Origin: Actinotalea subterranea
Lineage (GTDB): Bacteria > Actinomycetota > Actinomycetes > Actinomycetales > Cellulomonadaceae
Direction of reading: 5' to 3'
Length of the DNA stretch: 64,000 nt
NCBI RefSeq assembly: GCF_008364845.1
Contig: NZ_VTTP01000003.1
Span: 186,001-250,000, forward strand
Below are positions 26,201 to 34,300 of the stretch, piece by piece (positions within the stretch are counted from its first letter, which is position 1; every line of letters starts with the position of its first letter). The position numbers and the translations under genes were made by a program. Below the pieces are notes generated by a model. The model did not search any database. It saw nothing but the letters and a program-made list of their open reading frames with translations, and had not been told where the DNA came from.

Positions 26201-27084
26201 ACGAGGCGGGGCAGTTCTCGCTCGCGGGGACCGTCGCCGTCGCGGGGGCCGCGCGCAACCTCCTCCTCCTCGGGGACCCGCAGCAGCTCCCGCAGGTCAC
26301 CCAGGGACGGCACCCGGAGCCCGTCGACCGGTCCGTGCTCTCGTGGCTCGCGGCCGGGCACGACACGCTGCCCACCGAGCTCGGCTACTTCCTCGAGCAC
26401 TCGTGGCGCATGCACCCCGCGTTGTGCGCGGTCGTCTCCCGGCTCGCGTACGAGGGACGGCTGCGCAGCGTCCCGCGCACGGCCGAGCGGTCCCTCGAGG
26501 GCGTCGTCCCGGGTGTGCACTGCATCCGCGTGCCCCACACCGGCAACGCCGTCGCATCCACGCAGGAGGCGACCGAGGTCGTCGCGCAGGTACGGCACGT
26601 GGTCGGCAAGCGGTGGCGAGACCCCGCGACGCGTACCGACCGGCCACTGCTGGCGAGCGACGTCCTCGTGGTCGCCGCCTACAACGCCCAGGTGTGGACG
26701 GTCCGACGAGCGCTCGAGGCGGCCGGGCTCGGCGGGGTGCGCGTGGGGACCGTCGACAGGTTCCAGGGCCAGGAGGCAGCTGTCGTCGTGGTCACCACCG
26801 CCGCGTCGACCGCTGACGACGTGCCCCGCGGCATGGAGTTCCTGCTCAACCGCAACCGGGTCAACGTCGCGATCTCGCGCGGGCAGTGGTGCGCGGTCGT
26901 CGTGCGCTCACCGGCACTCACCGATCACCTGCCGACACGGCCCGACCAGCTCGAGGAGCTCGGCGCGTTCATCGGTGTGTGCGCCGCGGGAGAGGACGAG
27001 CCGGGCAGGACGTCGGACAGCGGCAGGACGCCGGTCAGTGGGAGGACGCCGGTCGGCGACGTTGCGCCGTGGTCAGCGACCTAG
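23296..27084 (+). CDS. TM0106-family RecB-like nuclease fused to a superfamily 1 helicase
   Basis: 1262 residues. The N-terminal part (about 1-340) is a TM0106-type RecB-like nuclease region with DTKLARHAKITALLQVAAYAD and a Cys pair motif CGRCAVC near 239-245, likely part of an iron-sulfur or zinc site. A predicted RNase H-like domain follows (FFDFEGDP near 372-380). The C-terminal SF1 helicase has Walker A GPPGTGKTYTGA (about 857), LLVVDEAGQFS, LGDPQQLPQV, VGTVDRFQGQEAAVVVV and RVNVAISRGQW. Likely role: nucleic-acid processing or repair. Leaderless start at ATG 23296. The last 25 residues contain a short repeat (GRTPV) and the stop codon lies in a 20-bp tandem repeat. Confidence 0.9.
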   Translation: MFLLDDGAIVYSATDLALAASCELALLRTLDAVLGRLPRVVEPPDAMRERAARLGDEHEERVLAGYRERFGPWDPTAGTGVVEIARPEAGRHTDRSTLEAKHAETVGALRTGADVVFQAGFFDGRFGGWADFLVRDRPAERAAADRTGPVYAVLDTKLARHAKITALLQVAAYADQMLAADLRPAPLVHLVLGDRTTTDHRLVDLLPVYRERRARLQQVLDAHQRAAGPVAWGDPRFRACGRCAVCTPEIERRRDVLLVAGMRSTQRARLLTAGIGTLDELAASTGPVDGVGAAALASLRAQARLQAVQDPPAVGPTLGAPAGPVADAAADARGPAADASARAGTATSGGVVFELFAPSVVAGLPEPDPGDIFFDFEGDPLWTEDGSSDWGLEYLFGLVEAPTSPGAEPVFRAFWAHDRTEEKQALREFLAYLGERRRRFPGMHVYHYASYERTALLRLAGRHGVGEDDVDQLLRDGVLVDLYATVRASLRTGQRSYSIKKLEPLYMETGRQGEVTTAGDSIVEYASACLLRDAGQDDAWRARLEQIAEYNAYDCLSTLRLRDWLRARAAEMAPEVAPVQGPPRTRGAEPASTDERAAGPDAPEHDAVVETLLAFADEDGPGARSPDRQAVAMLAASVGYHWREAKPFWWGHFDRLVSEPADWADRRSTFLVEEASVVVPWHVPAGKRTARRTLRLVGRLDPGSDLREGAAVCGLYDEPVPGCAQTTQDGRRGWTDTLTVTAVEADGEGPDARDVVLVEDSLRARHDPHDALPMALTPGYPPPTDGLAAGIRELARTVADGLPHLPDHPALDLLRRRPPRLRGGAPLPPVLGEPADYVAALTSAVRQLDGSYLAVQGPPGTGKTYTGAWVVAALVAQGWRVGVVAQSHSVVENMLRALAAAGVDPDRLGKKAANGTAVGDEPWRVLKDAGFGAFYRDHRENGYVVGGTAWDFTNRQRLPDEPLDLLVVDEAGQFSLAGTVAVAGAARNLLLLGDPQQLPQVTQGRHPEPVDRSVLSWLAAGHDTLPTELGYFLEHSWRMHPALCAVVSRLAYEGRLRSVPRTAERSLEGVVPGVHCIRVPHTGNAVASTQEATEVVAQVRHVVGKRWRDPATRTDRPLLASDVLVVAAYNAQVWTVRRALEAAGLGGVRVGTVDRFQGQEAAVVVVTTAASTADDVPRGMEFLLNRNRVNVAISRGQWCAVVVRSPALTDHLPTRPDQLEELGAFIGVCAAGEDEPGRTSDSGRTPVSGRTPVGDVAPWSAT

Positions 27085-27123
27085 CGCCGTGGTCGGCGAC
27101 CTAGTGCCGTGGTCAGCGCCCTG
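27064..27123. repeat. Three tandem 20-bp repeats across convergent gene ends
   Basis: Units at 27064-27083, 27084-27103 and 27104-27123 share the core GCCGTGGTC and differ at one to four positions. The first contains the helicase stop codon, the third covers the stop region of the minus-strand gene at 27113. Just upstream, 18-bp repeats occur inside the helicase coding sequence. This looks like recent slippage duplication. Confidence 0.85.
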
Positions 27124-27385
27124 AGACCTGCTGGGCGAGCCGGAAGGCCTCGTCACGCGTCATCACGGTCGTGACCTTGGTCGCCTGCATCCAGACGGCG
27201 GGGTGCGTGATCTCACCGTCGACGCGCTCGACCGTGCAGTGGTCCACGAGGTCGTCGGAGACCAGCGGGGTGATCTGCCAGGTGGCGCGGAAGCCCGAGA
27301 CGGGGTCAGGTCCCTGAAGCGTGAGCGTCCAGGCCGGCGCCGTGGGAGACGTGGGACGCGGTCGCGTCAGCAGTGCCTGGGTCAT
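27113..27385 (-). CDS. Small protein family member B (paralogue of 18927 and 27491)
   Basis: 90 residues, unrecognised. Its core RATWQITPL, CTVERVDGEI and HPAVWMQA aligns with paralogue A (ATWHLTPL, LVERADGHI, DPLVW) and C (MTWHITSL, LVERAVGDI, SPAVWMQA). The tail (MTRDEAFRLAQQVSGR) is helical. No export signal. ATG 27385 has GAGGA about 8 nt upstream. The gene converges with the nuclease-helicase gene, the stops separated by 28 nt that are filled by tandem repeats; paralogue A is placed the same way beside an HNH nuclease gene. Paralogue C lies 105 nt upstream on the same strand, so B and C are a tandem pair. Confidence 0.78.
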   Translation of the reverse strand: MTQALLTRPRPTSPTAPAWTLTLQGPDPVSGFRATWQITPLVSDDLVDHCTVERVDGEITHPAVWMQATKVTTVMTRDEAFRLAQQVSGR

Positions 27386-27490
27386 CGCAAGGTCCTCGGT
27401 CGTGGTGCGTACGGGCCGGTCGGCCGCTGGGTCGTGTCTCTCATCGGCCGATCAGGTGCCGGACCTGAGGGGACCCCGGCATGTCCCGCG

Positions 27491-27865
27491 TCACAGGTCG
27501 TCGTCGGGCGCCTGGTGGGTGCTGAACAGGACGGAGCGCACCAGGTCCAGCACGCCCGTCTCACCGACGATCTCGGCATCGCGCTGGGCCTGCATCCACA
27601 CGGCGGGGCTCCTGATGTCGCCGACGGCCCGCTCGACGAGGTACGTCGCCTCCGCGCCGTCCTCGGCGAGCGACGTGATGTGCCACGTCATCGGGATGCC
27701 GCGGTCGTCGGTCGCGTGCAGCGAGAGCGCCGTCGTCGGGGAGATCCGGGACGCCGTCGGCGGGCGGTGGTCCCTGGCGGTGACGGCCGGGTGCGTGGCG
27801 TGCGTGTGGCCGCGTGGGTGCTCGGCGCCTGCCGACCCCGGGGAAGGGATCACTGCCTGGCTCAT
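27491..27865 (-). CDS. Small protein family member C (paralogue of 18927 and 27113)
   Basis: 124 residues. A 45-residue polar leader (His/Pro/Thr-rich) precedes the family core MTWHITSL, LVERAVGDI, SPAVWMQAQ. The region after the core (GETGVLDLVRSVLF) is helical and ends in an acidic tail APDDDL. ATG 27865 has GGAGG 8 nt upstream; the in-frame GTG 27880 is less well placed. Upstream of and co-directional with paralogue B. It differs from A and B by the longer leader and tail, so the copies may have diverged in role. Function unknown. Confidence 0.75.
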   Translation of the reverse strand: MSQAVIPSPGSAGAEHPRGHTHATHPAVTARDHRPPTASRISPTTALSLHATDDRGIPMTWHITSLAEDGAEATYLVERAVGDIRSPAVWMQAQRDAEIVGETGVLDLVRSVLFSTHQAPDDDL

Positions 27866-28189
27866 CCTCGTCACCTCCACGGCTCCACGGTGTGCGTCGT
27901 CCTCCCCCTAGAGATCGGTCGAGGACCGCTCCCTGTGACAGGACCCGGGGCCTTTCACCCTCCACCGTCGACCCGCGCGTCCCTGTCCTGCGCCCGACAC
28001 GCCGACGCACGGCCAGCTCGGAGCGGCCTGGACCTCCGTGGGCCGCCCGCCGACCGCCTCGCGAGGGACACGAATGCTCGTCCCGCACGCCGCGCTCCAC
28101 GCGTTGCGGGGGACCTCGCGCGGCGGTAGGCAGAGACGTCAGGTGGTTCGAGACCGCCGGGCCCTCAGCGGCCCGCGGGAGGAGGAGCG
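27866..28189. other. Divergent intergenic region
   Basis: About 320 nt between paralogue C (minus) and the antitoxin-like gene (plus). Promoters for both must lie here. Apart from a strong GGAGGAG site before 28190 I see no clear consensus promoter, hairpin or extra gene. Confidence 0.4.
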
Positions 28190-28375
28190 ATGGGCATCGA
28201 CGATCTGGTCAACAAGGCGCGGTCGGCACTCGACGGGCGGGAGGACCAGGCGCAGGACGCGCTCGACAAGGCCGCGGACGCCCTGAAGTCGCGGACCGAC
28301 ACCCCCACGGACGCGACGATCGACTCCGTCGTGGACAAGGCCAAGGACTTCCTCGAGGACGAGAAGAAGCGATGA
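28190..28375 (+). CDS. Rv0909-like small antitoxin-type protein
   Basis: 61 residues, highly charged and helical: MGIDDLVNKARSALDGRED opens like the Rv0909 family of putative antitoxins (short actinobacterial proteins starting GIxDxxxKAK with amphipathic helices). A GGAGGAG site is immediately upstream. In mycobacteria the family is paired with an SRPBCC-type toxin, Rv0910. The next gene here overlaps by 4 nt but is not an SRPBCC protein, so the toxin-antitoxin label is weak; a stress-type helical protein is the alternative. Confidence 0.7.
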   Translation: MGIDDLVNKARSALDGREDQAQDALDKAADALKSRTDTPTDATIDSVVDKAKDFLEDEKKR

Positions 28376-28908
28376 CCGGGGGGCCGCCCGAGGCCGCGGA
28401 CCAGCCGCCCGGGCAGGCGGCGCCGGCCTCCGGGTTCGCGGCGCCGCCGCAGGACGGCGGACCGACGCCCGACGACGGACCCGCGGCCGAGCACACGGCC
28501 CCCGACGGGGTGTCCCAGGCCACGGTCGACGCGGTCGGGAAGCTCACGGCCGCGCTCGAGCTGGTGGAGCAGGCACGCGGCATGCTCTACGGGTTCCACC
28601 GCCTCACGGGTCACGCGGACAACGACCTGCTCGAGGCCGTCGAGGCGCTCGCGACCGCAGGCCACTCCGAGCTCGCCGATCGTCTGCGGGAGGACCTCCT
28701 GGGTCGCAACGTCGTCTCGGGCCGGTGGACCTTCCAGGTCGTCGAGGACTACGACGACTCGTACTGGCAGCCGTTCCGGGACTGGGAACGGACGGTCCGG
28801 GCGGAGCTCCTCGGCGGACGCCGCCACGTGTACGAGGCACAGCTCAAGGAGGAGCGGCGCACCCACGGGCGTCCGGGCCACGAGGCGCGGCCACCGTCGG
28901 GCTCGTAG
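28372..28908 (+). CDS. Conserved-looking hypothetical protein coupled to the Rv0909-like gene
   Basis: 178 residues. About 45 disordered Pro/Gly/Ala-rich residues are followed by a helical domain: VSQATVDAVGKLTAALELVEQARGMLYGFHRLTGHADNDLLEAVEAL, then a Trp/Asp-rich segment (FQVVEDYDDSYWQPFRDWERTVR) and a charged tail. I do not recognise the family. No membrane segment. Its ATG overlaps the stop of the small gene (ATGA), so the two are co-translated. It could be a partner of the antitoxin-like protein, but nothing in the sequence identifies it as a toxin. Confidence 0.75.
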   Translation: MTGGPPEAADQPPGQAAPASGFAAPPQDGGPTPDDGPAAEHTAPDGVSQATVDAVGKLTAALELVEQARGMLYGFHRLTGHADNDLLEAVEALATAGHSELADRLREDLLGRNVVSGRWTFQVVEDYDDSYWQPFRDWERTVRAELLGGRRHVYEAQLKEERRTHGRPGHEARPPSGS

Positions 28909-28942
28909 CCGCGCTCGTGCGCGGGCCCGGGCTCTCGGCCGG

Positions 28943-29716
28943 TCACGCCGTGGCGAACGCCGCGAGGCCCAGCTGGACCGAGCGGTCGAAGAGGAGCTCG
29001 CGTTCCTCGGCGGGCAGGGACGCCTCGCGGAACAGCAGGTCGGAGATGGTGCAGATGGCGAGCGCCTCGCCGCCCTCTGCATCGGCGGTGGCGTACAGGG
29101 CGGCCGCCTCCATCTCGACGGCGAGGGTGCCGTGCTTGACGAGCAGGTCGTTGGTCTGCGGCCGGTCCGCGTAGAAGGCGTCGGACGAGAAGACGGGGCC
29201 GACGTGCACGGTCGCGCGCGTCGCGCGGCGACGACGGCGCCCGGAGGCGTGGCTCGGGTCCTCCGCCTTCGGTGCTGCGGCACCGAGGCCGGCCGCGGCC
29301 GCCGCAGCGGCCGTGAGGGCGAAGCTGGGGGCGTGGCTGTAGTGGATGCCGGGGATCCGGCCGGCGGTCATCGCGGAGTCGGTGTGCGCGGCGCTCGCGA
29401 TCACGACGTCGCCGAGCTCGAGGTGCGGGGCCATGCCGCCGGCGGTGCCGATCCGGATGATCCGCTTGACCCCGAGGAACCGGAACAGCTCGGTCGCGTA
29501 GATGGTGATTGAGGGCATGCCCATGCCTGACGCGAGCACGGAGACGGGCCGCCCACCGAACGTGCCCGTGTAGCCGAGGATCCCGCGCACCTCGGTGACG
29601 AGCTGCGCGTCCTCGAGCACCGACTCCGCGATCCGCATGGCTCGCCGTGGGTCGCCGGGCATGAGGACGTCGGGGGCGAAGTCGCCGGGCTCGGCATTGA
29701 TGTGGGGCGTGGCCAT
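28943..29716 (-). CDS. deoD: Purine nucleoside phosphorylase, DeoD type
   Basis: 257 residues. It cleaves purine (deoxy)nucleosides with phosphate to base and (deoxy)ribose-1-P. Motifs: TPHINAEPGDFAPDVLMPGDPRRA (phosphate-binding GDPxR), ASGMGMPSITIYATEL, RIGTAGGM, VEMEAAALYATA and ISDLLF, all of the hexameric DeoD family. E. coli DeoD has 239 residues. The excess includes an insertion near residues 152-175 with five consecutive arginines before ATRATVHVGPVFSSDAFY; it may be a basic surface loop. The promoter is leaderless (TAGGGT 7 nt before ATG). The three-residue tail is ordinary. Confidence 0.95.
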   Translation of the reverse strand: MATPHINAEPGDFAPDVLMPGDPRRAMRIAESVLEDAQLVTEVRGILGYTGTFGGRPVSVLASGMGMPSITIYATELFRFLGVKRIIRIGTAGGMAPHLELGDVVIASAAHTDSAMTAGRIPGIHYSHAPSFALTAAAAAAAGLGAAAPKAEDPSHASGRRRRRATRATVHVGPVFSSDAFYADRPQTNDLLVKHGTLAVEMEAAALYATADAEGGEALAICTISDLLFREASLPAEERELLFDRSVQLGLAAFATA

Positions 29717-29723
29717 GCCTGCG

Positions 29724-29729
29724 ACCCTA
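29724..29729 (-). promoter_or_regulatory. -10 element of the deoD leaderless promoter
   Basis: On the minus strand TAGGGT ends 7 nt before the ATG of the phosphorylase gene, and there is no ribosome binding site between. Confidence 0.55.
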
Positions 29730-29748
29730 ACGCGGCGCCGCGTGCGGC

Positions 29749-29836
29749 GCGTGGTGCGGACGGGTGGCCCGCGGCGCGTTGACGGGTGGGCCGCGGCGCG
29801 TTGACGGGTGGGCCGCGTCGCGGTGACGGGTACGGC
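29749..29836. repeat. 22-bp tandem repeat cluster
   Basis: Two identical 22-nt units (29771-29792 and 29793-29814), each containing GTTGACGGGTGGGCC, are flanked by a degenerate copy on each side (about 29749-29770 and 29815-29836). The cluster lies between the starts/ends of two minus-strand genes, with no spacer pattern, so it is a simple minisatellite. Confidence 0.85.
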
Positions 29837-29893
29837 GTCGCGCGGACGGGTGGGCCCGCCCGGGGTGTTCCGCGCTCGGGACGGGGGTCGACG

Positions 29894-30586
29894 TCAGGGC
29901 ATGGCGCCGACGACGACGTCGCTGCCGCCCGCCTCGAGCCCGAACCCGTCGGCCTCGACGGTGACGCCCGTGATGTCGACGCCGGCGGGCAGCTCGTCGA
30001 GCGGGATGGTCAGACCGGTGAGCGCCTCGGTGAGGGCGTCCGGGAGTCGCTCGGCGTCGACGGAGGCGCCGCCCAGGCTGAGCGTCTCGACGACGACGGC
30101 GATGGCCCGGCCGGCCGGCTCTGGCCGGAGGCCGACCTCGACGGGAAGGCCGAGGACCTCGGTGGTCGCGACGAGCTGGCCGCCGTCGATGCTCAGACCG
30201 ACCTCGCTGCCGATCTCGCCGTCCACGACGCCCTGCACGGAGGCCAGTGACGTGAACCCCGTCAGGCGTGCGGCGTCCGCGGTGAGCGGCTGGGTCGTCG
30301 AGACGCCTTCGAGGTGCACGTCGACGTCCTCGAGCAGGAGGCCGTCGAGCGTGAGCTCGGGCGCGGTGAGCCGCACGGACGTGAGCTCGCCGGCGAGGAC
30401 CTGCGTCAGGAAGGGGAAGCCGTCGACGGTGACCTCGGGTGCCTCGGCGAGGCCGGGGAGGGCACGGCCCACCTCCGTGGCGATCCTGTCCTGGGCGCCG
30501 GCGCGCGCGATCCCGTCCGCGACGACGAGGCCGCCGACGAGCACGACCGCCGTCGCGCCGGTGATGAGCAGTCCTCGTGCGCGCAC
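29894..30586 (-). CDS. DUF2993 (LmeA-like) exported lipid-binding protein
   Basis: 230 residues. One N-terminal hydrophobic segment (about 6-24, LLITGATAVVLVGGLVVADG) acts as signal or anchor. The rest is a beta-rich DUF2993 domain: EVTVDGFPFLTQVLAGELTSVRL is the characteristic start of this family, which in mycobacteria includes LmeA, a periplasmic lipid-binding protein in lipoglycan elongation. There is no lipobox cysteine. GTG 30586 is preceded by TAGGTT at 6 nt, so the message is probably leaderless. Role in envelope lipids is inferred from the family. Confidence 0.88.
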   Translation of the reverse strand: MRARGLLITGATAVVLVGGLVVADGIARAGAQDRIATEVGRALPGLAEAPEVTVDGFPFLTQVLAGELTSVRLTAPELTLDGLLLEDVDVHLEGVSTTQPLTADAARLTGFTSLASVQGVVDGEIGSEVGLSIDGGQLVATTEVLGLPVEVGLRPEPAGRAIAVVVETLSLGGASVDAERLPDALTEALTGLTIPLDELPAGVDITGVTVEADGFGLEAGGSDVVVGAMP

Positions 30587-30592
30587 CTGCCG

Positions 30593-30598
30593 AACCTA
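30593..30598 (-). promoter_or_regulatory. -10 element of a leaderless promoter (TAGGTT)
   Basis: On the minus strand TAGGTT ends 6 nt before the GTG of the DUF2993 gene. Confidence 0.55.
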
Positions 30599-30630
30599 CG
30601 CACGTCGGGCGGACGGCACCATCGGACGGA

Positions 30631-30720
30631 AGGCAGCGTCGGGCGGGCAACAGCGTCGGGCGGCAGCGTCGGGCAGCACTGTCGGGCAGCAGCGTCGGGG
30701 GGGCAGCGTCGGCAGGTCGG
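30631..30720. repeat. Irregular CAGCGTCGGG repeats
   Basis: Between two divergent genes the decamer CAGCGTCGGG or a one-base variant recurs at least five times at 10-17 nt spacing. It lies upstream of the promoter (TACGCT at 30758) of the plus-strand gene and has no coding meaning that I can see. Confidence 0.75.
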
Positions 30721-30790
30721 GCGCCTGAAAGGCCTGGTGGGGTGGCGTGGGCGGACCTACGCTGGGTGCATCCGACGACGAGGTCCGGCC

Positions 30791-31267
30791 ATGGTCGCCC
30801 AGTCCGTTCTGTGGTTGATGCTCCCCGCGGTGGTCTACGGCGCGATGGCGTCGCTGCTCTTCGAGCCGGAGCCACCTCGGTGGCAGGTTCGCGCGCGCTC
30901 GCGGGTCGTCGCGGTGGGCGCAGCGGTCGGGCGTGCGGTGCACGCCCTGGGGCGTGCCGTCGCCGGGCGGGCGGGGCGTCCGCGTCGCTCGACGCCGGTG
31001 GAGAACCCGTTCGAGGCGTTGACGGTGCAGATCCGCCTCGGCCAGCTTGCCCAGGAGCTGCGTGTGCTGGATGCGGACCAGCACGTGTGGGCGAAGGGGC
31101 GTCGTGTGATGGCGACGCAGGCGGCGTACGACGACCTGCTGGCGGAGGCGTGCCGGCTCGCCGGTGTGGAGGTCCCGGCCGGCACCCGGCGTGACGGTGC
31201 GCCGCAGGCCGAGCCGGAGCGGTTCCGCGAGGAGATCGAGCTCGCGTCCCGCGGCTGGTCGTGGTGA
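30791..31267 (+). CDS. Hypothetical protein with N-terminal membrane segment
   Basis: 158 residues. One membrane helix at residues 5-22 (SVLWLMLPAVVYGAMASLLF) is followed by a basic linker and a soluble helical part with ENPFEALTVQIRLGQLAQELRVLDADQHVWAKGRRVMATQAAYDDLLAEACRLAGVEV, probably cytoplasmic. I do not recognise the family. ATG 30791 has GAGG 7 nt upstream; TACGCT at 30758 is a likely -10 box. It converges with sbcC across a hairpin. Function unknown. Confidence 0.75.
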   Translation: MVAQSVLWLMLPAVVYGAMASLLFEPEPPRWQVRARSRVVAVGAAVGRAVHALGRAVAGRAGRPRRSTPVENPFEALTVQIRLGQLAQELRVLDADQHVWAKGRRVMATQAAYDDLLAEACRLAGVEVPAGTRRDGAPQAEPERFREEIELASRGWSW

Positions 31268-31270
31268 CCG

Positions 31271-31294
31271 CCGGGGCTGCCTCGCACGCCCCGG
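31271..31294. terminator. Bidirectional hairpin between convergent genes
   Basis: CCGGGGC (31271-31277) pairs with GCCCCGG (31288-31294) around a 10-nt loop, extended by partly paired flanks. It lies in the 33-nt gap between the hypothetical gene and the end of sbcC. Confidence 0.6.
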
Positions 31295-31300
31295 CCGGTG

Positions 31301-34300
31301 TCAGGCGCGGACGGTCAGCGTGCTGGAGCCGTCCTCGAGGCGGCGGACCTCGATCCGCTCGGCGATGGACTGCTTGAGCGCGTCGACGTGGGACACGACG
31401 CCGACGACGCGCCCGCCGTCGCGGAGCCGGCCGAGCTCGGCGAGCACGATGTCGAGGGTCTCGGTGTCGAGCGAACCGAAGCCCTCGTCGACGAAGAGGG
31501 TCCCGAGGTCGATGCCTCCGGCTTCGGCCGTCACGACGTCGGCCAGCCCGAGGGCGAGGCACAGCGACACGTAGAAGGTCTCACCGCCGGAGAGGGTGCG
31601 CGGGTCGCGGAGGGTCTCGGTGTGGTGGTCGACGACCTTCATCGCGAGGCCTGTCTTGCGGCTTCCGACGTCTTCGCGCTCGTCGCTGCGCACGAGCTCG
31701 AACCGGCCGGCGGACATCGCGGTGAGCCGCGCGTTGGCTGCGGCGACGACGTCCTCGAAGCGGCGGGTGAGCACGTACGTCGCGAGACTGAGGCGACGGG
31801 TGTTGTCGCCGCCGACGGCACCGGCGAGGTTCGCCATCCGGGTCACGGGGGCCGCGTCACGCTCGGCGCGGACGAGCTCGCTGACGGCGCGTTCGACGTC
31901 GGTGCGGGCGGTGTGCGCGGCTGCGGCGGTCTGCCGCAGGCGCGCGACCTCGCCGGCGACGCGCGCCGCCTCGTCCTCGGCTGTGGCGCAGGCGCTGGCG
32001 GCTGCGGCGACGTCGACGGTCATGCCGGCGGGGAGCCGGGCGAGCTCGGGCTCGGCGAGCCCGCCGTCGACGCGTGCGACGGCGGCTTCGTGGTCCTTGA
32101 TCGCGCGCTCGACGGCGTCGAGCTCGCGATCGGGCAGGTGGGCGGCGTGGACCTCGGCGACGTCGCGGAAGCCGTGCTCACGCAGCGCGTCGGCGAGCTC
32201 CTCGGACCGTGCCGCGCTGGTGGCTCGCGCGTCCTCGAGCGTGGCCAGGGCGTCGCTCCACGCGCTCACCTGGCGGGCGCGGTCGTCGAGGGCCCGGGCA
32301 CGCTCCTGGACCGTCGCGGCACCGTCGCGTGCCGCGTCGACCTCGGCCTCGTCCCGCTGCAGGCCGGCGGCGAGGTCGGCGAGCCGCGCGTCGACGGCGG
32401 CGATCTCCGCGCCGAGCGCCGCGACCTGTGCGTCGATCTGCTCGGTCGCGGCGTCGAAGGCGACGAGGGCCGCCTCGAGCTCGGCCTGGTGGACGGCCGC
32501 CTCGGTGCAGGCGGCGACCTCGGCGCGGGCGGCCTCGAGCATCGCGGTCGCGGTCGTCACGTCGGTCCCCTCGGCCGCGGCACGACGGGCCTCCATGCGC
32601 TCGCGCAGCGCACCGCGCCGGGCGGTGACGTCGGTGAGGGCGTCCTGCGCGGTGGACCGTCGCGCCTCGGCGGCCTCGACGTCCTCGACGGTCACGTCCC
32701 CGGGCACCCGGGTGGCGACGTGCGGGTGGTCGATGCCGCCGCAGACCATGCACGGCTCACCGTCGACGAGGCTCTCGGCGAGCTCGCCCGCGATGCCGCG
32801 GATGCGGGCCTGCTGGACGTTCGCCGCCTCGGCGATCGCGTGCCGGGCGTCCGTGGCCGCGCCCTGGACCTCGACGTCGACGCGCGCGAGCTCGGCGACG
32901 AGGGCGTCGACGTCCACGGCGGCCTCGAGGCGCGCGGACCCCGCGGCTGCGCGCTGCTCGGCGGCGGGGCGTCCCGCCGCGACGGACCGGGCCGCGTCGA
33001 GGTCGCCGACGAGCGTTGCGCGCTCCTCCGGCCGCCGGGTCCGCTCGGCGACGGCCCTGTCGCGTTCGGTCGTGAGCCGGGTCCGCTGCGCGCGGGCCTC
33101 CTCGAGCACGGACCGGCGGACCGTGAGCCCGCCCTCCAGCTCGACGAGCCGGTCGAGGGTCGCCCGGACGGCGGTGCACCGGTCCCGCTCGACGGCGAGG
33201 GTCTTGCGCTGCACGCCGAGCTCGGTCGACTCGTCGACGAGGTCGCGCAGGTCGGGCACCACGTCGTCCCGGAGCCGCCGCACGGTCTGCGTCGCGGCGT
33301 CGGCCACGCCCGCCGCCTGCTCCGCGCCCTGAACCCAGGGGAGCACGGTGCGCGCGCGGCGGGCCCGGTCGTGGCGCTCGACACGCCGCGCGTGCTCAGG
33401 GCCCTGCTCGTCGAGGCCGGCTCTCTCCCGCACGAGCGCTGCACGTCGCGTGAGCGCCGCGTCGAGCGCACGGGCCTCGTCGAGGGCGGCGCGCGCGGCG
33501 ACGCGACGGGCCTCGACCGCCTCGGCGTCACCGCTCGCCCGCGTGACGTCCGCGGCGATGCCCGACTCGAGGCGGTCCACGAGCGCTGTGAGCGCGGCCA
33601 CCGCGGCGGAGCCTTCCGCGGCGTCCCGGACCGCCTGGGCGTCCTCGTCCGCGAGCGCCGCCGCGCCGACGAAGCCGGCTGCGGACCTGCCGACCGCCTG
33701 CCGGGCTGCCTCGACCTGCCGCGTCGCCTCGGCGCGCATGCGGTCGAGGCGCACGGAGATCGCCTCGTAGACCTCGGTCCCGAAGACCTTCTGCAGGAGG
33801 CCGCGCCGGTCCTCGGGCTTGGCCCGCAGGAAGCTCGCGAACTCGCCCTGGGGGAGCACGACGGTCTGGACGAACTGGGCGCGGTCGAGCCCGACGATCC
33901 GCTGCACCTCGACGCCCACGTCGTCGAGCCGTGTCGCGAGCAGCTCGCCCTCGTCGGGGCGGTCGACGTCGGTGAGTCGCCACAGCTTGGCGCCCGGCTG
34001 CTGGGTGGTGGTGCCGGAGCCGCTCCGCTTGGGCCGCTCGAAGCGGGGTGTCCGGCGGATGCGGTAGATGCCGGAGCCGGACTCGAGGACGAGGTCGACG
34101 AACGTCTCCGTCTCGGGTGCCGCGTGCGCGGACCGGAGCCGGTCCTCGCTGGCCTCCGCGGACGCGACCTTGCCGTAGAGCGCGAACACGATCGCGTCGA
34201 TGATCGTCGACTTGCCCGCGCCGGTGGGCCCCTCGAGCAGGAAGATCCCCGAGGCGCCGAGCTCGGCGAAGTCGATCGTGTGGGTCCCCGCGAACGGCCC

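Noticed and set aside
29749-29836. Possible CRISPR array
   Set aside because: The 22-bp units are contiguous with no spacers and no cas genes are in the window; it is a tandem repeat.
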